Positions 6,497 to 9,434 of a stretch of 9,434 nt of DNA are shown in pieces; the stretch's first letter is position 1, and every line of letters starts with the position of its first letter. The position numbers and the translations under genes were made by a program. Source of the stretch: an uncultured Clostridia bacterium (lineage in GTDB: Bacteria > Bacillota_A > Clostridia > Oscillospirales > Acutalibacteraceae); the NCBI GenBank assembly GCA_937891215.1, contig CALAEU010000002.1, positions 1 to 9,434 of the forward strand, in the 5' to 3' direction. Under the pieces are notes generated by a model. That model made no database searches. It was not told the DNA's origin and saw only the letters and a list, made by a program, of their open reading frames with translations.

Positions 6497-8164
6497 ATGG
6501 AAGAAATTATAAATACAGAAGGATTGTCAAACTTTATTCACGACATTATTGATGAAGAATTAAGAGAAGGTGTAAACACACGCGTTCAGACACGTTTCCC
6601 ACCTGAGCCAAACGGTTATCTTCATATAGGTCACGCAAAGGCTATATGCATTGATTTTACAACAGCTTTAAAATATGGTGGTGTTTGTAATTTAAGACTT
6701 GACGATACAAATCCTGCTAAAGAAGACCTCGAATATGTTGAATCAATCAAAGAAGATATTGAATGGTTAGGTTTCAAATGGAATAAATGCCTTTTTGCTT
6801 CAAGTTATTTTGACTTTATTTATGAGTGTGCAATAAAACTCATTAAAGATGGTAAGGCTTATGTTTGTGACCTTTCTGCAGATGAAATCAGGGAGTATCG
6901 TGGTACTCTTACAGAACCAGGCAAAAACAGTCCTTACAGAGACAGAAGTGTAGAAGAAAACCTTGATTTATTCGAGAGAATGACAAAAGGCGAATTTAAA
7001 GATGGTGAAAAAGTATTAAGAGCAAAAATTGATATGGCTTCACCAAATATGAATATGCGTGACCCTGTTATTTATAGAATTGCTCATGTAGAGCATCACC
7101 AGACAGGTGATAAGTGGTGTGTTTATCCTATGTATGACTTTGCACATCCGTTATCAGACGCAAAAGAAGAAGTAACATATTCACTTTGTTCGCTTGAATT
7201 TGAAAACCACAGACCACTTTACAACTGGTTTATTGAGCAAATAGGTTTCAAAGAACCACCGAGACAGATTGAATTTGCAAGACTTAACATTAACTACTGC
7301 ATTACAAGTAAACGTAAAAATATCCGCCTTGTTACTGAAAAAATGGTTAGCGGTTGGGATGACCCGAGAATGGCTACTATCTGCGGTATGAGAAGACGCG
7401 GTTATCCGGCATCTTCAATCCGCACATTTATTGAAAAAGTAGGCGTTTCAAAGGCTTACAGTGTTGTAGATTATGGTCTTTTAGAATCTTGTGTAAGAGA
7501 TGACCTTAATGCCTCTGCACCAAGAGCTATGGCTGTTTTAGACCCACTTAAAGTTATTATTGATAACTATCCGGAAGGCCAGACAGAAATAGTAGAAGTT
7601 GATGTTCACCCTGAAAAGCCAGAATTAGGTAAAGCAAAAATTACTTTTGGGAAAGAGATTTATGTTGAAAAATCTGACTTTATGATTGAGCCTGTTAAAA
7701 AGTATTTCAGACTCTTTCCTGGTAACGAAGTTCGTTTCAGAGGTGCATATTTCCTTAATTGTACATCTTATGATTTGGATGAGAATGGCGAAGTTACAGC
7801 AATTCACTGTACTTATGACCCTGCTTCAAAAGGTGGTAACTCACCAGATGGCAGAAAGGTTAAAGGTACAATTCACTGGGCAGGTCCAAATGCATTTAAA
7901 GCAGAAGTTCGCCTTTACGACAGACTCTTTACTGTTGAAGACCCTGCATCTGTTTCAGACGAAGAATTCCCAAGTGTTATAAATGAAAATTCACTTGTTG
8001 TTCTTAAGGATTGTCTTATTGAAGAAACTATTAAAGATGCTGTGCCTGAAAAATCATTCCAGTTTATGAGAAATGGTTATTTCTGTGTTGATAAAGATTC
8101 AACTCCTGAAAAAATGATTTTCAACAGAACGGTTCAGCTTAATTCTTCTTGGGATAAGAAATAA
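6497..8164 (+). CDS. glnS: Glutaminyl-tRNA synthetase (class I)
   Basis: A 555-residue enzyme that charges tRNA-Gln directly with glutamine. GlnRS-specific sequence includes [19 protein letters not shown] with HIGH at 43-46, [12 protein letters not shown] (67-78), [27 protein letters not shown], and the KMSKS-equivalent ITSKR (269-273; MSKR in E. coli). [24 protein letters not shown] follows, and then the C-terminal beta-barrel anticodon-binding region. PPEPNG rather than APSPTG separates it from GluRS. ATG at 6497 is preferred because AAGGAG (6483-6488) lies 8 bases upstream; the in-frame GTG at 6488 is part of that Shine-Dalgarno. It starts 12 bases after gltX, so the two are almost certainly one operon. 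Most Firmicutes instead make Gln-tRNA with GatCAB. Confidence 0.95.
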   Translation: MEEIINTEGLSNFIHDIIDEELREGVNTRVQTRFPPEPNGYLHIGHAKAICIDFTTALKYGGVCNLRLDDTNPAKEDLEYVESIKEDIEWLGFKWNKCLFASSYFDFIYECAIKLIKDGKAYVCDLSADEIREYRGTLTEPGKNSPYRDRSVEENLDLFERMTKGEFKDGEKVLRAKIDMASPNMNMRDPVIYRIAHVEHHQTGDKWCVYPMYDFAHPLSDAKEEVTYSLCSLEFENHRPLYNWFIEQIGFKEPPRQIEFARLNINYCITSKRKNIRLVTEKMVSGWDDPRMATICGMRRRGYPASSIRTFIEKVGVSKAYSVVDYGLLESCVRDDLNASAPRAMAVLDPLKVIIDNYPEGQTEIVEVDVHPEKPELGKAKITFGKEIYVEKSDFMIEPVKKYFRLFPGNEVRFRGAYFLNCTSYDLDENGEVTAIHCTYDPASKGGNSPDGRKVKGTIHWAGPNAFKAEVRLYDRLFTVEDPASVSDEEFPSVINENSLVVLKDCLIEETIKDAVPEKSFQFMRNGYFCVDKDSTPEKMIFNRTVQLNSSWDKK

Positions 8165-8181
8165 GATGGTAGGTGTAAAAT

Positions 8182-8850
8182 ATGAAATATGTTTATAAAA
8201 TAGTTTCAGCACTTTGTGCGTTGGCAGTTTTACCACTTATGGTGTTTTCGCCAATGATTTATTACTATTTTTCTTCAACAGCACTACAGGGCTTATTTAC
8301 CATAGGTCAACTTTTAGGAAGTGAAACGCTGACAAATGCAATGGAAAAGTTTGGTTTAGAAACTGTGCCAACAGGAATGGCTAACAATGTTTCAATTTAT
8401 GATTTGGCAGATTTGGTATGGCGATTTAAAGATATTGGTGATTCTTCAAAGGTGACAGAATCAATTGAAGCATTACTCCCGTCGTTGATTGCAACATTTA
8501 TTGCTATAGCACTTACACTTATTACTGCAATAGTAATAGTTGTGTTGGCATTTGCTTGTAAAGATAACAGAAAAGTGATTGCAGCATCATTTGCAGGAAT
8601 AGGTTTTTCTTTAATGATTCAGATGCTGTTTGAAAATGCAGTTAGTCCATTGGTTAATGGTGAAATAACAATAACTGATTTTATAGATAGTGCTTTGGCA
8701 TCACTTATTGCAGAAGTTGAAATAATAACTTTGAATTCGACATTCTATTTTATTCCAATTACATTTGGTTTTATAGCATTATGGACGATTCTTTATAATG
8801 CAACTCTTCCTGATAAGGAGAAGGAAGAAAGAAAAAAGATGATAGGATAA
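8182..8850 (+). CDS. Unrecognised membrane protein with four predicted transmembrane helices
   Basis: A 222-residue protein that I do not recognise. It has an N-terminal hydrophobic helix at about 5-29 (possibly an uncleaved signal anchor). A polar stretch of some 65 residues follows (about 31-97; including SETLTNAMEKFGLETVP and DLADLVWRFKDIGDSSK). Further helices lie at about 98-126, 131-151 and 185-207, and the tail is highly charged (DKEKEERKKM). No catalytic motif or Cys pattern is visible. It begins 17 bases after glnS with a modest AGGTG ribosome binding site (8171-8175), so it is probably read through from the gltX-glnS promoter. It precedes a strong terminator. A link to tRNA charging is not implied by position alone. 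Confidence 0.8.
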   Translation: MKYVYKIVSALCALAVLPLMVFSPMIYYYFSSTALQGLFTIGQLLGSETLTNAMEKFGLETVPTGMANNVSIYDLADLVWRFKDIGDSSKVTESIEALLPSLIATFIAIALTLITAIVIVVLAFACKDNRKVIAASFAGIGFSLMIQMLFENAVSPLVNGEITITDFIDSALASLIAEVEIITLNSTFYFIPITFGFIALWTILYNATLPDKEKEERKKMIG

Positions 8851-8861
8851 TTCATCAAAAT

Positions 8862-8903
8862 AAAAGTGGCTGTAAAAAATGCAAGTTTTTTACAGCCGCT
8901 TTT
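8862..8903. terminator. Bidirectional intrinsic terminator
   Basis: An 18-bp stem (8862-8879 with 8886-8903, one G-U pair at 8867/8898) closes a 6-base loop TGCAAG. It has a GC-rich middle (GGCTGT/ACAGCC) and T-rich ends on both strands. It lies between the converging membrane-protein gene and the FlhB-like gene and can serve both. Confidence 0.88.
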
Positions 8904-8905
8904 TA

Positions 8906-9196
8906 TTATTTATTTGTTTTTGTATTTTGCTTTGTCTGTGAAGCGGTTGAAAGAATCTGTGCGTAAATTATAGCAACCGTTTCATAAAGTTCGCGTGGAA
9001 TTTGTGTCCCGACATCCAACATACAAAGAACGGATGAAGCACTGTCGTCACGATAAACGGGAATACCTTCTGTTTCAGCAATATCAATAATTCTTTCAGC
9101 AACTTCGCCATAGCCTGACGCTATAACGATAGGCGCCATATCCTGCTCTTGATTATATTTAAGAGCAACTGCCTGTTTTGATTTTGTCTGACTCAT
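8906..9196 (-). CDS. FlhB C-terminal-domain-like stand-alone protein (FlhB2/YlqH type)
   Basis: A 96-residue protein equivalent to the cytoplasmic C-terminal domain of FlhB/YscU, the substrate-specificity switch of flagellar and type III export. QAVALKYNQEQDMAPIVIASG (8-28), then AERIIDIAETEGIPVYRDD and GTQIPRELYETVAIIYAQIL, follow the FlhB-CC sequence in order. The membrane domain is absent, and the self-cleaving NPTH motif that precedes AVALKY in FlhB is missing, so this copy cannot autocleave. Small proteins of this kind occur beside full-length FlhB in many Firmicutes; their role in flagellar export is not settled. ATG at 9194-9196 is chosen because AAAGGA sits 8 bases upstream; the ATG at 9203-9205 overlaps that Shine-Dalgarno. 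The gene lies 47 bases downstream of a chemotaxis receptor gene. Confidence 0.85.
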   Translation of the reverse strand: MSQTKSKQAVALKYNQEQDMAPIVIASGYGEVAERIIDIAETEGIPVYRDDSASSVLCMLDVGTQIPRELYETVAIIYAQILSTASQTKQNTKTNK

Positions 9197-9243
9197 TTGC
9201 ACCATCCTTTCTTTTGTATTTTAGTTAAATGTATAACCATAAA

Positions 9244-9434
9244 TTAATATTTGTCGTCAAAACTATCGAAATTATATTCGTTAGATGGGTCGTAGTTGTT
9301 AATTTCAGGGATTTCCATAGAAGCCTGTGTTGAAACATCTTTAAGCTGGAAAGCACCAATAATTTGTTTGAGCATCTGTGCCTGACCTGAAAGTTCTTCT
9401 GATGCAGATGCACTTTCTTCTGAAGTTGCAGAGT
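9244..9434 (-). CDS. Methyl-accepting chemotaxis protein, C-terminal fragment (5' end outside window)
   Basis: On the minus strand, 63 codons end at the TAA at 9244-9246. The sequence SATSEESASASEELS, then GQAQMLKQIIGAFQLK, is the typical end of the receptor's cytoplasmic coiled coil, including the Glu/Ser-rich methylation helix (ATSEE, ASASEEL). The last 25 or so residues are acidic and Tyr/Asn-rich (EINNYDPSNEYNFDSFDDKY) and carry no NWETF-type CheR tether. The sensor and hairpin-tip regions lie beyond the window. This receptor would signal to CheA/CheW; together with the FlhB-like gene it indicates a motile organism. Confidence 0.88.
   Translation of the reverse strand, partial: SATSEESASASEELSGQAQMLKQIIGAFQLKDVSTQASMEIPEINNYDPSNEYNFDSFDDKY

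Noticed and set aside
7346..7356. GTTAGCGGTTG in glnS resembling the left part of operator 2
   Set aside because: The right half-site is absent (GGATG instead of GCTAAC), and the bases encode the conserved GlnRS residues V-S-G-W.
7686..7982. Second plus-strand frame of 98 codons inside glnS
   Set aside because: It overlaps the GlnRS anticodon-binding region in another frame; the glnS frame is intact and conserved.
9225..9413. Minus-strand open frame of 62 codons at the right end
   Set aside because: It is out of frame with the chemotaxis receptor C-terminus, which is recognisable in the overlapping frame ending at 9244.

Overview
The window is AT-rich chromosomal DNA with dense, operon-like packing, strong AGGAG-type ribosome binding sites and genes typical of anaerobic Firmicutes: a clostridial-type GluRS beside GlnRS, a Feo ferrous-iron system with its small Cys-rich membrane protein, a stand-alone FlhB-like domain protein and a chemotaxis receptor. 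The best guess is a motile member of the class Clostridia (Oscillospiraceae/Ruminococcaceae-like or an uncultured relative). This assignment rests on remembered protein families, not on a database search.

Left block (1-1600, + strand): the 3' end of hflX (ribosome-associated GTPase), an RluA-family pseudouridine synthase and a DUF554 membrane protein form a chain with overlapping stop and start codons. A 15-bp hairpin terminator closes it and also overlaps the end of the convergent regulator gene.

Iron block (1579-4700): a short DtxR/MntR-family metalloregulator on the minus strand is divergent from feoA-feoB and a 50-residue Cys-rich FeoB-associated membrane protein on the plus strand. The feo promoter has a TTGACA box and an extended -10. 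Three near-identical 16-bp palindromes, GTTAGC-N4-GCTAAC, lie at its predicted transcription start, in the feoA leader, and between feoA and feoB just ahead of the feoB ribosome binding site. The regulator keeps a DtxR-like (Met/Cys/Glu/His) primary metal site. The simplest model is an Fe(II)-dependent repressor that binds these palindromes and shuts down Fe(II) import when iron is plentiful. This regulatory module is the most interesting part of the window.

Translation block (4700-8900, + strand): a predicted promoter precedes gltX (glutamyl-tRNA synthetase with an N-terminal extension), followed directly by glnS (glutaminyl-tRNA synthetase) and an unrecognised protein with four predicted membrane segments. 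An 18-bp hairpin terminator follows.

Right block (8906-9434, - strand): the C-terminal end of a methyl-accepting chemotaxis protein is followed downstream by a small FlhB C-terminal-domain-like protein, so the organism is probably flagellated. I saw no RNA genes, CRISPR arrays, insertion sequences or phage genes, and no clear frameshifts. The window looks like ordinary core genome, with a well-marked iron-regulated locus as the highlight.
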